42,748 nucleotides of DNA, from assembly GCA_009780015.1 (NCBI GenBank), contig WRAW01000014.1, positions 1-42,748 of the forward strand. Reading direction: 5' to 3'. The stretch is from Defluviitaleaceae bacterium. GTDB taxonomy: Bacteria; Bacillota; Clostridia; Lachnospirales; WRAA01. The position numbers and the translations under genes are program-made. Shown piece by piece: positions 26,733 to 37,615 of this stretch. Every line of letters begins with the position of its first letter. Position 1 is the first letter of the stretch. Under the pieces are notes generated by a model. It was not told where the DNA came from, made no database searches, and saw only the letters and a list, made by a program, of their open reading frames with translations.

Positions 26733-26897
26733 TCATTCTTCGCTTTTGATTATCTGTACCATTTCTTCATAGGATGGTAGGATGACATCTTCTGCGTTCG
26801 CGATATCTTTCACAGCAGAATAGGCTTCTTTTACAGAGCTTGCTTTGGCTATATATCTGGCCAAAAGTTTCATAATCAGTTTAGTTTCATAAGCCAT
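26733..26897 (-). CDS. 54-residue hypothetical protein
   Basis: A small soluble alpha-helical protein starting MAYETKLIMKLLARYIAKAS and ending EEMVQIIKSEE. GAGGTG precedes the ATG at good spacing; the frame stays open upstream only as a shadow of valS. Evenly spaced Leu/Ile/Ala suggests a helical hairpin. Short proteins of this look occur in clostridial genomes, but I know no function. It lies between valS and the hypothetical gene at 26078, in the same direction, with a palindrome remnant in the gap to valS. Confidence 0.6.
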   Translation of the reverse strand: MAYETKLIMKLLARYIAKASSVKEAYSAVKDIANAEDVILPSYEEMVQIIKSEE

Positions 26898-26928
26898 TGC
26901 GAACACCTCATGATTAATTCTGTTCCCG

Positions 26929-26950
26929 GGGCGTGTTTGAAAACCCGCTG
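26929..26950. repeat. Solitary terminus remnant of the PE9 type
   Basis: GTGTTTGAAAACCCGCT here equals, base for base, the reverse complement of the right arm of PE9 at 36434-36450. No second arm or hairpin module is nearby. It lies just beyond the valS stop codon, the same position seen for complete copies. Confidence 0.6.
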
Positions 26951-26952
26951 AG

Positions 26953-29595
26953 CTAAAACCTGGCAAGCTCTTGCTCGACCTTGGCCAGCATTTCGCTGTA
27001 CTTGGCGCGCTTGGCGCGCTCGGCTTCGACGACTTCGGGGCGTGCGCCCGCGACGAAGCGTTCATTGGCAAGCATTTTTTCGACGCGCGTAACCTCAGCC
27101 TGGAGTTTGGATTGCTCGGCCCTTAGGCGGGCGATTTCCTGTTCACGGTCGACCAGTTCGTCCAGAGGGATGTAGATGACCGCACCTTCGATTACGGCGG
27201 AGACGGCGTCTTCGCCGATTCCGTCCGTGTCGGGCCGGACGCTTACGCTTGCGGCTCCGGCAAGGCTTGAGAAGAACGCCCGGCCGTTTTCAAAGACATC
27301 GCGGACGTCTGCCTTACCTGATACTACGAATATGGATACCTTCCTGCCAGGCGCTACATCCTTCGAGAGCCTCAGAGCGCGGACTTGTTTCACGGCGTCC
27401 TTTATCAGGCCGACTTCGCGCTCTTCGCGCTCGAAGCGGCGTTCCGCGGTGAAGACCGGCCAGTCGGAGGCCATTATGCCGGGCTTTTCAGCATTGTTCT
27501 TTAAAGACTGGAAGACTTCTTCGGTTATAAACGGCATGAAGGGGTGCAGCAGCTTCGTGGCCTGGATCATCACGGTTTGGAGCGTGTGTACTGCGACGGG
27601 GCGGGTGATGTCATTTTCGCTGTAGAGCCGCGGCTTTACCATTTCGATGTACCAGTCGCAGAACTCATCCCATATGAAGTCGTGCACGTCTTTTAGAGCG
27701 AGGCCGAATTCGTAGCGCTCCAGGTTGGCAGTGACTTGCGCCGTCACGGCGTTTATGCGGGAGATAATCCACTTATCGGCGGCCGTGAGCTCACTTGAGT
27801 CCACAGCGCGCGGATCGTCTTCTATGTTCATAAGTATGAAGCGCGCGGCGTTCCATACCTTGTTCAGAAATGTCCGGTTTGTCTCGACCTTCTTTTGGTC
27901 GAAGCGCGTATCCTGTTCCAGCGAAGTCCCGATGATAATGGACATGCGCAGAACATCCGCGCCATACTTGTCGATGATGCCCAGCGGATCGACGCCGTTG
28001 CCCAGGGACTTGCTCATCTTGCGTCCCTGCGCGTCCCTTACCAGACCATGGAATATTACGTGCTTGAATGGAAGCTCGCCCATTTGCTCTAGGCCGGAAA
28101 AAACCATCCGCACGACCCAGAAGAATAGTATGTCGTAAGACGTGACCAATGTGTTCGTTGGGTAGAAGTACTTGAGGTCGTCTGTTTCGTCCGGCCACCC
28201 CAAAGTTGAAAAAGGCCAGAGGGCAGACGAAAACCAGGTGTCCAGGCAGTCCTCGTCTTGTTCAAGGGCTGTATGTCCGCACTTGTCGCAGGCTGAGGGG
28301 GCACTTCGCGTTACCATTAGGCGGTTGCAGGATCGGCAGGTGTATGCCGGTATACGATGCCCCCACCAAAGCTGGCGCGAGATACACCAGTCACGAATAT
28401 TCTCGAGCCAATGAAGATAAATTTTTCCGAAACGGGACGGGAATATGCTCAAGTCGCCGGATGTGTAGGCGTCGATGGCTGGCTTTGCCATTTCGTCCAT
28501 TTTAACGAACCATTGCAGCTTAATCAGCGGCTCTATGAGCTTGTTGCAGCGCTCGTGTGTTCCGACGGCGTTGACGATCCTCTCCTTCTTGGTGAAAAGG
28601 CCGAGCTTGTCGAAGCTTTCCACAATCCTTTCCTTGGCCTCAAAGCGGTCTAAGCCGGAGAAAGCAGCGTTGTTCTCGTTAAGCGTGCCGTCGTCGTTCA
28701 TTACGTTTACGATGGGAAGGTTGTGCCGCTGAGCGATCTCAAAGTCGGCCGGCGCGTGACCCGGCGTAATCTTGAGCGCTCCCACGCCGAATTCCATGTC
28801 GACGTGTTCGTCCGCGATAATGGGAATTACTCTGTCTATGAACGGTATGGTAGCCGTCTTGCCGATAAGATGAGCGAGGCGGGCGTCATTAGGGTTTACG
28901 GCCACGGCCACGTCGGCAAAGCATGTTTCGGGGCGGGTTGTGGCGAAGTGTATGTGTTCGTCGCTGCCGTTTACCGGATATTTCAGATAATAGAGAAATG
29001 TTTCGTTATCTATGTGTTCGACTTCGGCGTCGGAAATGGTTGTGTTGCACTCGGGGCACCAGTTTATAAGGCGTTCGCCGCGATAGATCAGACCCTTTTC
29101 GTAAAGGCGTACAAATACCTCGGTTACGGCCAAGCTCAGACCCTCGTCCATGGTGAAGCGCTCGCGCGACCAGTCGCACGACGAGCCAAGCTTGCGTATT
29201 TGTAAAAGTATGCGGCTCCCGTAGGTGCTCTTCCAGTCCCAGGCGCGGCGGAGGAAGCCTTCGCGTCCAACGTCGGCCTTGCTCAGTCCTTCTTCCGCGC
29301 GCATTTTGTCCACAACCTTCACTTCGGTGGAAATGCTTGCGTGGTCGATGCCGGGAAGCCAAAGTGCGTTATAGCCCTGCATACGCTTGAAGCGGATAAG
29401 GATGTCTTGGATCGTAGCGTCCAGCGCGTGCCCCATGTGCAGTTCGCCGGTGACGTTTGGGGGCGGCATGACAATTGTGTACGGGCGGCGCGAATGGTCG
29501 ACGTTTGCGCGAAAATAACCGGCCTGCAGCCAGTTCTCGTATATTCTGTCCTCGACCTGCTGATGGTCATAGTTTTTTGCAAGTTCCTTCTTCAT
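26953..29595 (-). CDS. valS: Valyl-tRNA synthetase
   Basis: An 880-residue class I synthetase charging tRNA-Val, with an editing domain against threonine. The HIGH motif is LHMGHALD (53-56), the second signature is GRKMSKSLGNGVDPL, and the editing (CP1) domain includes FATTRPETCFADVAVAVNP. Cysteine pairs in WCPECNTTISD and CRSCNRLMVTR ... CDKCG suggest bound zinc. The C-terminal coiled-coil arm (REQEIARLRAEQSKLQAEVTRVEKML) is present. Shine-Dalgarno AGGAGG. No T-box leader precedes it; the upstream gene ends only 19 bp away, so expression depends on the promoter before that gene. Confidence 0.97.
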   Translation of the reverse strand: MKKELAKNYDHQQVEDRIYENWLQAGYFRANVDHSRRPYTIVMPPPNVTGELHMGHALDATIQDILIRFKRMQGYNALWLPGIDHASISTEVKVVDKMRAEEGLSKADVGREGFLRRAWDWKSTYGSRILLQIRKLGSSCDWSRERFTMDEGLSLAVTEVFVRLYEKGLIYRGERLINWCPECNTTISDAEVEHIDNETFLYYLKYPVNGSDEHIHFATTRPETCFADVAVAVNPNDARLAHLIGKTATIPFIDRVIPIIADEHVDMEFGVGALKITPGHAPADFEIAQRHNLPIVNVMNDDGTLNENNAAFSGLDRFEAKERIVESFDKLGLFTKKERIVNAVGTHERCNKLIEPLIKLQWFVKMDEMAKPAIDAYTSGDLSIFPSRFGKIYLHWLENIRDWCISRQLWWGHRIPAYTCRSCNRLMVTRSAPSACDKCGHTALEQDEDCLDTWFSSALWPFSTLGWPDETDDLKYFYPTNTLVTSYDILFFWVVRMVFSGLEQMGELPFKHVIFHGLVRDAQGRKMSKSLGNGVDPLGIIDKYGADVLRMSIIIGTSLEQDTRFDQKKVETNRTFLNKVWNAARFILMNIEDDPRAVDSSELTAADKWIISRINAVTAQVTANLERYEFGLALKDVHDFIWDEFCDWYIEMVKPRLYSENDITRPVAVHTLQTVMIQATKLLHPFMPFITEEVFQSLKNNAEKPGIMASDWPVFTAERRFEREEREVGLIKDAVKQVRALRLSKDVAPGRKVSIFVVSGKADVRDVFENGRAFFSSLAGAASVSVRPDTDGIGEDAVSAVIEGAVIYIPLDELVDREQEIARLRAEQSKLQAEVTRVEKMLANERFVAGARPEVVEAERAKRAKYSEMLAKVEQELARF

Positions 29596-29614
29596 TTGTC
29601 CTCCTGGAAGTTTT

Positions 29615-30850
29615 CTACTCTATATCGTCTACGATTTTATCAACCTCGTCGAAGTATATCTGTGTCAGTTGGGATATGACCCTGTCGTCGGTGGTGTCCG
29701 TGTCGATCAGCACTTCGAGTTTGTCCCAGATGTCTTGGTGCTTGTCGTCCAGCAGGGCAAGATCGCGGTCAAGAACCGCCCGCTCAGCCACAAGTTCGTG
29801 CGAGAAGTCCAGCTTGTCGCTTATGTTGACGGTGTGAGCGAACTGCTCTACGGTGAATTTGTTGCTGATGCTGTGTTCGCGCAGAAACTTGGTTATCTCG
29901 TTTTCGGTTACGTACATTGTGCGGCGCAACGCGTCTATTCTCTGAGTTATGTGCTTGAAGTTCTCATAATCCTTGAGGTTGGACTTTAGAGCCTGAGAAT
30001 TGCGCACCTTGTACTTCCTGTACGAATAGTTCAGATAGTTGGTGTAGTGGGCGAAGACCGTCGTCTTGGTGTTTATCATTGATACGGCCTTGCGCTGCTT
30101 GGCGATATTCATTTTGAGCTCGTAGCGCATCCGCCTCCGAAACAGGTACAGCAGCGGAATTGTCACAATTATGAGGATCATCAGGAACGCCGCCGGGACA
30201 AATATGTTGACCTCGTTTATGACGAACAGGAACGTGAGCGACAGCATGCCCACGAAGAACGCGACAGTCGCCCAAACCCTGAATTTCTCGATAAATGTCA
30301 GGCCCTTCTCGATCTTTTCACGCTCGAAAATCAGGTCTTCACGTTCGCCCTGCAGGTATCCGATGTCTTGGCGCAGCATCTTGTGGCTCTTCTCGGCGTG
30401 TTGTATTTCAGGCATGGCGTTATTGGCGTCTTGCAGCAGGTTTTCAAGCCTCGGTAGAGACTTGTCAAAGCCCGTAAGCCTGTAAATAAGATCATTGCGC
30501 TCCTTCGTCAGCGATACGAAGCTGTTGAGAAGGTTCTTCAGGCGGTTGGCTTCCTCGTCCGTAAGCTTCAGGTACGCTTCGAGCTCGTCGATTCTTACCT
30601 GTAAATTCTTGATCCGGTCAACTAAGACAAGGCGCTGCTTTGCCGTTTGAAGGGCTGCTTCGCAAAAGTCCGCCGCCAAGTACGCATGTTCGTACATAGG
30701 GTCATTTTCGTCCAAGCCCGACAGATGATCCCTGAACTTGGAATATACCTTTAGACTGATCCCGTCAACGTTGTTTTTGAACCGAAACATATTGCGCAGC
30801 GCCGACGCAATCCGCTCGAACAGCGTCTTCTTAATCACAGCATCGCTCAT
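29615..30850 (-). CDS. Coiled-coil membrane protein of unknown function
   Basis: A 411-residue protein I do not recognise. Residues 60-185 are strongly heptad-like (RLVLVDRIKNLQVRIDELEAYLKLTDEEANRLKNLL). Two adjacent membrane helices follow at about 190-240 (VWATVAFFVGMLSLTFLFVI and FVPAAFLMILIIVTIPLLYLF) with a short outside turn, and the rest is again helical and charged. Both soluble parts should be cytoplasmic. The ATG after GGAGGT is used; the longer frame upstream runs through PE7. It is 19 bp before valS, so the two are co-transcribed. The layout suggests a scaffold or membrane-tethered structural protein; this is inference only. Confidence 0.65.
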   Translation of the reverse strand: MSDAVIKKTLFERIASALRNMFRFKNNVDGISLKVYSKFRDHLSGLDENDPMYEHAYLAADFCEAALQTAKQRLVLVDRIKNLQVRIDELEAYLKLTDEEANRLKNLLNSFVSLTKERNDLIYRLTGFDKSLPRLENLLQDANNAMPEIQHAEKSHKMLRQDIGYLQGEREDLIFEREKIEKGLTFIEKFRVWATVAFFVGMLSLTFLFVINEVNIFVPAAFLMILIIVTIPLLYLFRRRMRYELKMNIAKQRKAVSMINTKTTVFAHYTNYLNYSYRKYKVRNSQALKSNLKDYENFKHITQRIDALRRTMYVTENEITKFLREHSISNKFTVEQFAHTVNISDKLDFSHELVAERAVLDRDLALLDDKHQDIWDKLEVLIDTDTTDDRVISQLTQIYFDEVDKIVDDIE

Positions 30851-30882
30851 AATATCGACCTCCAGCTTTAATTCCCCATCCT

Positions 30883-31088
30883 GAGAACTTGCGGTCAATA
30901 ACCGAAATGCTGGCTGGAAGAGGCGATTTTTCGCCAATCTAGGAAGCGGCGACAGTGGTACGCAAGGATGCTGTGTGCCTGTGGCACACGTTTAGCATCC
31001 GAAGCGCCAGCGTAGGCGGAGCCGCTGACAACGAGTGGCGGAAAATCGACCTTCCAGACGGCGTTGAGTGTTATTGACCGCTGGTTCT
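30883..31088 (+). repeat. Palindromic element PE7 (modules a, c)
   Basis: Arms GCGGTCAATAAC and GTTATTGACCGC pair perfectly although the sequence differs from other copies. Contains module a (GGCGATTTTTCGCC), a partial module b and a full module c with the GCGCCAGCGTAGGCGGAGCC segment; module d is absent. The right end runs into the last codons of the 31071 gene. The left end is about 20 bp before the Shine-Dalgarno of the coiled-coil gene. Confidence 0.92.
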
Positions 31089-31373
31089 TAACTTATTTTT
31101 GAATATAAAGGCAAATTTTATGCAATCAATGGCAACAACCAGGGTCAGTTCGTTCATCTCTGTGATCCACGGTTCCCCGTTTCTGTTGACAATTACGCTG
31201 ACAAGACCCTCGGCGTCGTCCTGCGGCTGATAATGAAGGAAGGATACGCCGTCGTGATCCTCTACGTGCCAAGTAATGTCTGTAAGAACCCTTATTGGTA
31301 GATCGGCTTCGCAGCGGAACAACTTTAGCAGATTTTTTTTAGCGCCGGTATATGCGCTGATTTCTCGCCTCAT
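31071..31373 (-). CDS. Hypothetical 100-residue protein ending inside PE7
   Basis: A small soluble protein, MRREISAYTGAKKNLLKLFR at the start, with beta-strand-like LPIRVLTDITWHVEDHDGV and LVSVIVNRNGEPW segments. No family recognised. AAAGGTG lies about nine bases before the ATG, and a promoter is visible upstream. The last five codons and the stop (RTSGQ-stop) are encoded by the terminal arm of palindromic element PE7, so the original C-terminus was probably replaced when the element arrived. Confidence 0.6.
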   Translation of the reverse strand: MRREISAYTGAKKNLLKLFRCEADLPIRVLTDITWHVEDHDGVSFLHYQPQDDAEGLVSVIVNRNGEPWITEMNELTLVVAIDCIKFAFIFKNKLRTSGQ

Positions 31374-31408
31374 TTGAATTGAGCACCTTTCAAAACAGTA
31401 GTATCTCT

Positions 31409-31437
31409 ATTATAACACCTTGCGACATATAGTGCAA
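31409..31437 (-). promoter_or_regulatory. Promoter for the 31071-31373 gene
   Basis: Minus strand TTGCAC, 17 bp, TATAAT, about 35 bp before the ATG. Transcription may continue through PE7 to the coiled-coil gene and valS. Confidence 0.5.
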
Positions 31438-31450
31438 TATCGGCTTACAC

Positions 31451-31897
31451 CTAGCAGCATTTGCCGCCGATATCGCCGGTTCGCTTCATGAGTACGCACG
31501 CTGCGCCTCTATCTATATGAGGCTCTTCGGCTGCCTCGAAGCCAAGTTTTTCATAAAAGCCGCGTATATCCGCACTTGCGTGAAGGTAGACCTCGTCAAT
31601 ACCCATGTCGAACGCGCGGCGGATAAGATATCGCATCAAGAAGTCGCCCAGTCCTGTTCCGCGTTCTTCCTTGACAACTGCGACGGCGCGGATCATCCAA
31701 AGCCCGTCTTCAAAGCTCAGCCTTCCCGTCGCTACCGGCTTCGCGCCGTTGTACATGATAACATATGTGGATTCTTCGTCAGATTCCGGGAAAACGACCG
31801 CCTCATCCGTTCCCTGCTCATCCACAAACACCTTTCGTCTGATATCTTTTGAGTCCGCAAGCTCCTGTTCGCTTACGGCTTCTTTTAACGTTAGCAT
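31451..31897 (-). CDS. GNAT family N-acetyltransferase
   Basis: A 148-residue acetyltransferase. The acetyl-CoA motif A reads AVVKEERGTGLGDFLMRYLIRRA (variant of the Q/RxxGxG/A signature, RGTGLG), and the C-terminal DIRGFYEKLGFEAAEEPH is the usual motif B. The opening DIRRKVFVDEQG resembles the ElaA/YjcF-like subgroup. The substrate is unknown. The ATG follows GGAGG; a longer frame reaches back into the nifJ terminator. It is separated from nifJ by that terminator but may receive read-through. Confidence 0.85.
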   Translation of the reverse strand: MLTLKEAVSEQELADSKDIRRKVFVDEQGTDEAVVFPESDEESTYVIMYNGAKPVATGRLSFEDGLWMIRAVAVVKEERGTGLGDFLMRYLIRRAFDMGIDEVYLHASADIRGFYEKLGFEAAEEPHIDRGAACVLMKRTGDIGGKCC

Positions 31898-31928
31898 ATT
31901 GGCCTCCGATTTCGGAAATATCTGAAAA

Positions 31929-31957
31929 CGACCGCCTGGACGGTTGCCGGGCGGTCG
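31929..31957 (-). terminator. Terminator after nifJ
   Basis: CGACCGCC pairs with GGCGGTCG, followed on the minus strand by TTTTCAGA. It stands 21 bp after the nifJ stop. Confidence 0.6.
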
Positions 31958-31978
31958 CTTCAATGCTATATTGTAATC

Positions 31979-35503
<3,525 letters not shown>

Positions 35504-35645
35504 ATGTAGTTCCTCCCTTAAAATACTAAAATATTATACATTCAAAATTATATCACACAAATCAGGACTAAGTAAATACGAAAATCAAAAAAGGTTATTC
35601 TTTTAACAAACTTTAGGCATCCCTGGGGGTTTTTTGTCTACAAAT

Positions 35646-35680
35646 AAAACAATGCCCTGATTATATCGGGACATTGTTTT
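35646..35680 (-). terminator. Terminator-like hairpin closing the sulfur-ester gene group
   Basis: AAAACAATGCCC pairs with GGGACATTGTTTT with one bulge. On the minus strand it is followed by a T-rich stretch, about 100 bp beyond the stop of the last gene of the group. Confidence 0.5.
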
Positions 35681-35716
35681 GGCATTTATTGGTTTCATGT
35701 ACAAAATGAGCTTGTC

Positions 35717-35781
35717 TTAGAGCCTGTTTAATATCTTTTTGCCGCCAAGACAATGGTGAAAAGATATTAAACAGGATATTA
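35717..35781 (+). repeat. Palindromic element PE8, minimal copy with arms only
   Basis: Arms GCCTGTTTAATATCTTTTT and AAAAGATATTAAACAGG joined by about 15 bases (GCCGCCAAGACAATGG). It equals PE6 with the whole interior removed. One arm position differs from PE6 (C to A) and its partner has changed too (G to T). The TTA at its right end is the stop codon of the minus-strand gene beside it. Confidence 0.88.
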
Positions 35782-36216
35782 CCCTTCAATACTTAAAATA
35801 CCGATAATGGAAAGGAAAATAAGAACTGCAATTACCGTACCAAGAGCCGCGCAAAACCAGTCCTTTTCCTTAGCCACCTGGTAGATTATCGCGGGTATCA
35901 GTCCAATCAGCCCGAATGCGCATCCGATAACTATGAATATCATAGCCCAACTGTCCGCCTGCGCCATATGGTTAAGATAAAAGTGCCCTCCTGGGAATGT
36001 ACCGGCGACTGAATAACCCCAAATTTCCGCCGGGCTTTGGCCTTCAAAAATTGCCATGAACACAATGTTGGGATTCAGCACGTTGTTTGAAGGGTTGGCA
36101 AGGATTAATACCGGCGCGAACAGCGCCCCGACCGCGGAAGTTATTGTAACCCAATAAACTATGCCGCCAAAAATCTGTTGGCTCTTAGGAATACTTACTC
36201 CGGTTTGTTTTTCCAA
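35779..36216 (-). CDS. Small membrane protein next to TSUP permease
   Basis: About 145 residues with roughly four membrane helices (FGGIVYWVTITSAVGALFAPVLIL, WAMIFIVIGCAFGLIGLIPAIIY, FCAALGTVIAVLIFLSIIGIL). Not a family I can name; DUF1634-like partners of TSUP permeases have a similar size and setting, so that is a candidate. The start is uncertain: TTG 36216 follows a G7 run and AAG that can act as ribosome site, while ATG 36264 lies inside element PE9, which separates this gene from the permease. The stop codon belongs to element PE8. Both ends of this gene are thus bounded by palindromes. Confidence 0.55.
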   Translation of the reverse strand: MEKQTGVSIPKSQQIFGGIVYWVTITSAVGALFAPVLILANPSNNVLNPNIVFMAIFEGQSPAEIWGYSVAGTFPGGHFYLNHMAQADSWAMIFIVIGCAFGLIGLIPAIIYQVAKEKDWFCAALGTVIAVLIFLSIIGILSIEG

Positions 36217-36242
36217 GCAACTTCCCCCCCAGACGCTGTACC

Positions 36243-36454
36243 AGGGCGTGTTTGAAACCCCCATTTGGGCGCAATTTTGGTCAATTATCCGTTTGGCGTT
36301 GTCAGCGCCTCCGCTGGCGCTTCGGATGCTAAACGTGCGCCACCGGCACACAGCATCCTAGCAGACTCATGCCGTTATGCGTCGTCGGCGCTTCCTAGCC
36401 CAGCGAATAATTGTCTCAAAATTTCACCCGAAGCGGGTTTTCAAACACACCCTA
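36243..36454 (-). repeat. Palindromic element PE9 (GGGCGTG arm type, module c)
   Basis: Arms AGGGCGTGTTTGAAACCC and GGGTTTTCAAACACACCCT. Pairing continues inward (GCAATTTTGGTCAATTATCCG against CGAATAATTGTCTCAAAATTTC), so the long stem is kept with sequence unlike the AGAACCTG type. Module c is complete and the CGCTTCCTAG end of module a is kept. The right end coincides with the TAG stop of the TSUP gene. Confidence 0.9.
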
Positions 36455-37615
36455 GGCGCTTTTCTTCGTGTCTTTCAAAAAAAATATGGCTGAGATACCA
36501 ATCATAATTGCAATAAATAGAGCGACTTGCACGCCGGCCGGAATCACTCCGATAACGCCAAGCATCTCAAGCCCCCTTGTTACCAGCGTAAAGCTTGTAA
36601 AGATCATGATACCTATTAACACTATACGAACAATACCGATCTTTATTCGCGCCAGCAAGTGAGCGCCGATAAAGCCTCCGACTACCTGCCCGGCCATCCA
36701 TGGAAGCACAAACATGGGGATTATGCTGCCGGCAAAAATGTATGGCCAGACCGACACGCATCCTCCGATACCTAGTATTACGTTTGAGTTGGCCGCCGCC
36801 AGTCTAAGGGGAAGCCCCATGCCAAGGTTAAGAGCCGGGGTAATGGCCCAGCCCCCGCCCATGCCGAAGAACCCGCCAAGTATTCCGATAACGAACAGCA
36901 GGATGATGCCCAGTGGGGCGCGCTTAACCTTGTAGCTGCGGACGACGCCCTCGCTTTCGTCGTGGTACGAGGCTTCCAGCTTCAGGCTCTTTGTAAAATT
37001 ATCGACATGCGCTATTTCCGGCTTCTCCAGCTTCTTGCCGCCGCTTAGGAAGAATACGGCGAGTGCCAGCAGAATAAGGCCCAGCCCAAACCTCATAAAA
37101 CCTTCCCCAGTGACGCCGGTTCCTGCAGCCGTAATTATCGCGAGCGTCGCTCCGGTAAGCGCCCCAATGCTCTGACTGATTGTCATGACAAGGCTGAGAC
37201 GGTAATTTGTAAGTCCTTTCTTTGTGAATATACCGATAGAAACAGGCCCCGAAAACATTGCGACGATAATGCCTGTTCCACGAACCACAAGGCTGTTGAC
37301 ATCAGTAAACGCCAGCATTATCGGCGTAAAAATGACCCCGCCGCCAATGCCCGCTATAACGGCGATCATGGCGATTGCCGTACTCAGTACAAAAAAGGCC
37401 AGAATTATAAGCGTAATCGTGGAAGTTGACATTTCCCCCTGCGTGTGTCCGTCCGACAGCACCGATAAAAACGCAAGGCACAAGAAGCTGGCTATAATTG
37501 CCGTCGCCATGATAATACTTTCAAGCCAGGGCGATTTGGTATACTTGCTTTGTCCGGCTTCTTTCAGTATTGACAGCATATTGCGTGACTCTCCCTCCGG
37601 CTTTATACTGCTCAT
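36452..37615 (-). CDS. TSUP family permease (TauE/SafE type)
   Basis: A 387-residue polytopic membrane protein with about nine helices. The TSUP landmarks are GIGGGVIFTPIMLAFTDVNSL, GGFFGMGGGWAITPALNLGMGLPL and the paired repeat architecture. Family members export or import sulfite, sulfoacetate and related anions. A cytoplasmic loop with charged residues follows FLSGGKKLEKPEIAH. The ATG at 37615 overlaps the TGA of the radical-SAM gene (ATGA), suggesting coupling; ATG 37579 after a GGAGGGAGAG is the alternative. The stop codon is formed at the edge of PE9. In context it likely moves sulfate or sulfite released by the sulfatase. Confidence 0.85.
   Translation of the reverse strand: MSSIKPEGESRNMLSILKEAGQSKYTKSPWLESIIMATAIIASFLCLAFLSVLSDGHTQGEMSTSTITLIILAFFVLSTAIAMIAVIAGIGGGVIFTPIMLAFTDVNSLVVRGTGIIVAMFSGPVSIGIFTKKGLTNYRLSLVMTISQSIGALTGATLAIITAAGTGVTGEGFMRFGLGLILLALAVFFLSGGKKLEKPEIAHVDNFTKSLKLEASYHDESEGVVRSYKVKRAPLGIILLFVIGILGGFFGMGGGWAITPALNLGMGLPLRLAAANSNVILGIGGCVSVWPYIFAGSIIPMFVLPWMAGQVVGGFIGAHLLARIKIGIVRIVLIGIMIFTSFTLVTRGLEMLGVIGVIPAGVQVALFIAIMIGISAIFFLKDTKKSA

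Noticed and set aside
29596-29614. T-box leader before valS (and before serS at 22378)
   Set aside because: The gaps are only 19 and 16 bp to the upstream genes; no room for a T-box and no T-box sequence.
36262-36264. ATG at 36264 as start of the small membrane gene
   Set aside because: It lies inside palindromic element PE9 and has no ribosome site; TTG 36216 is better placed, though not certain.
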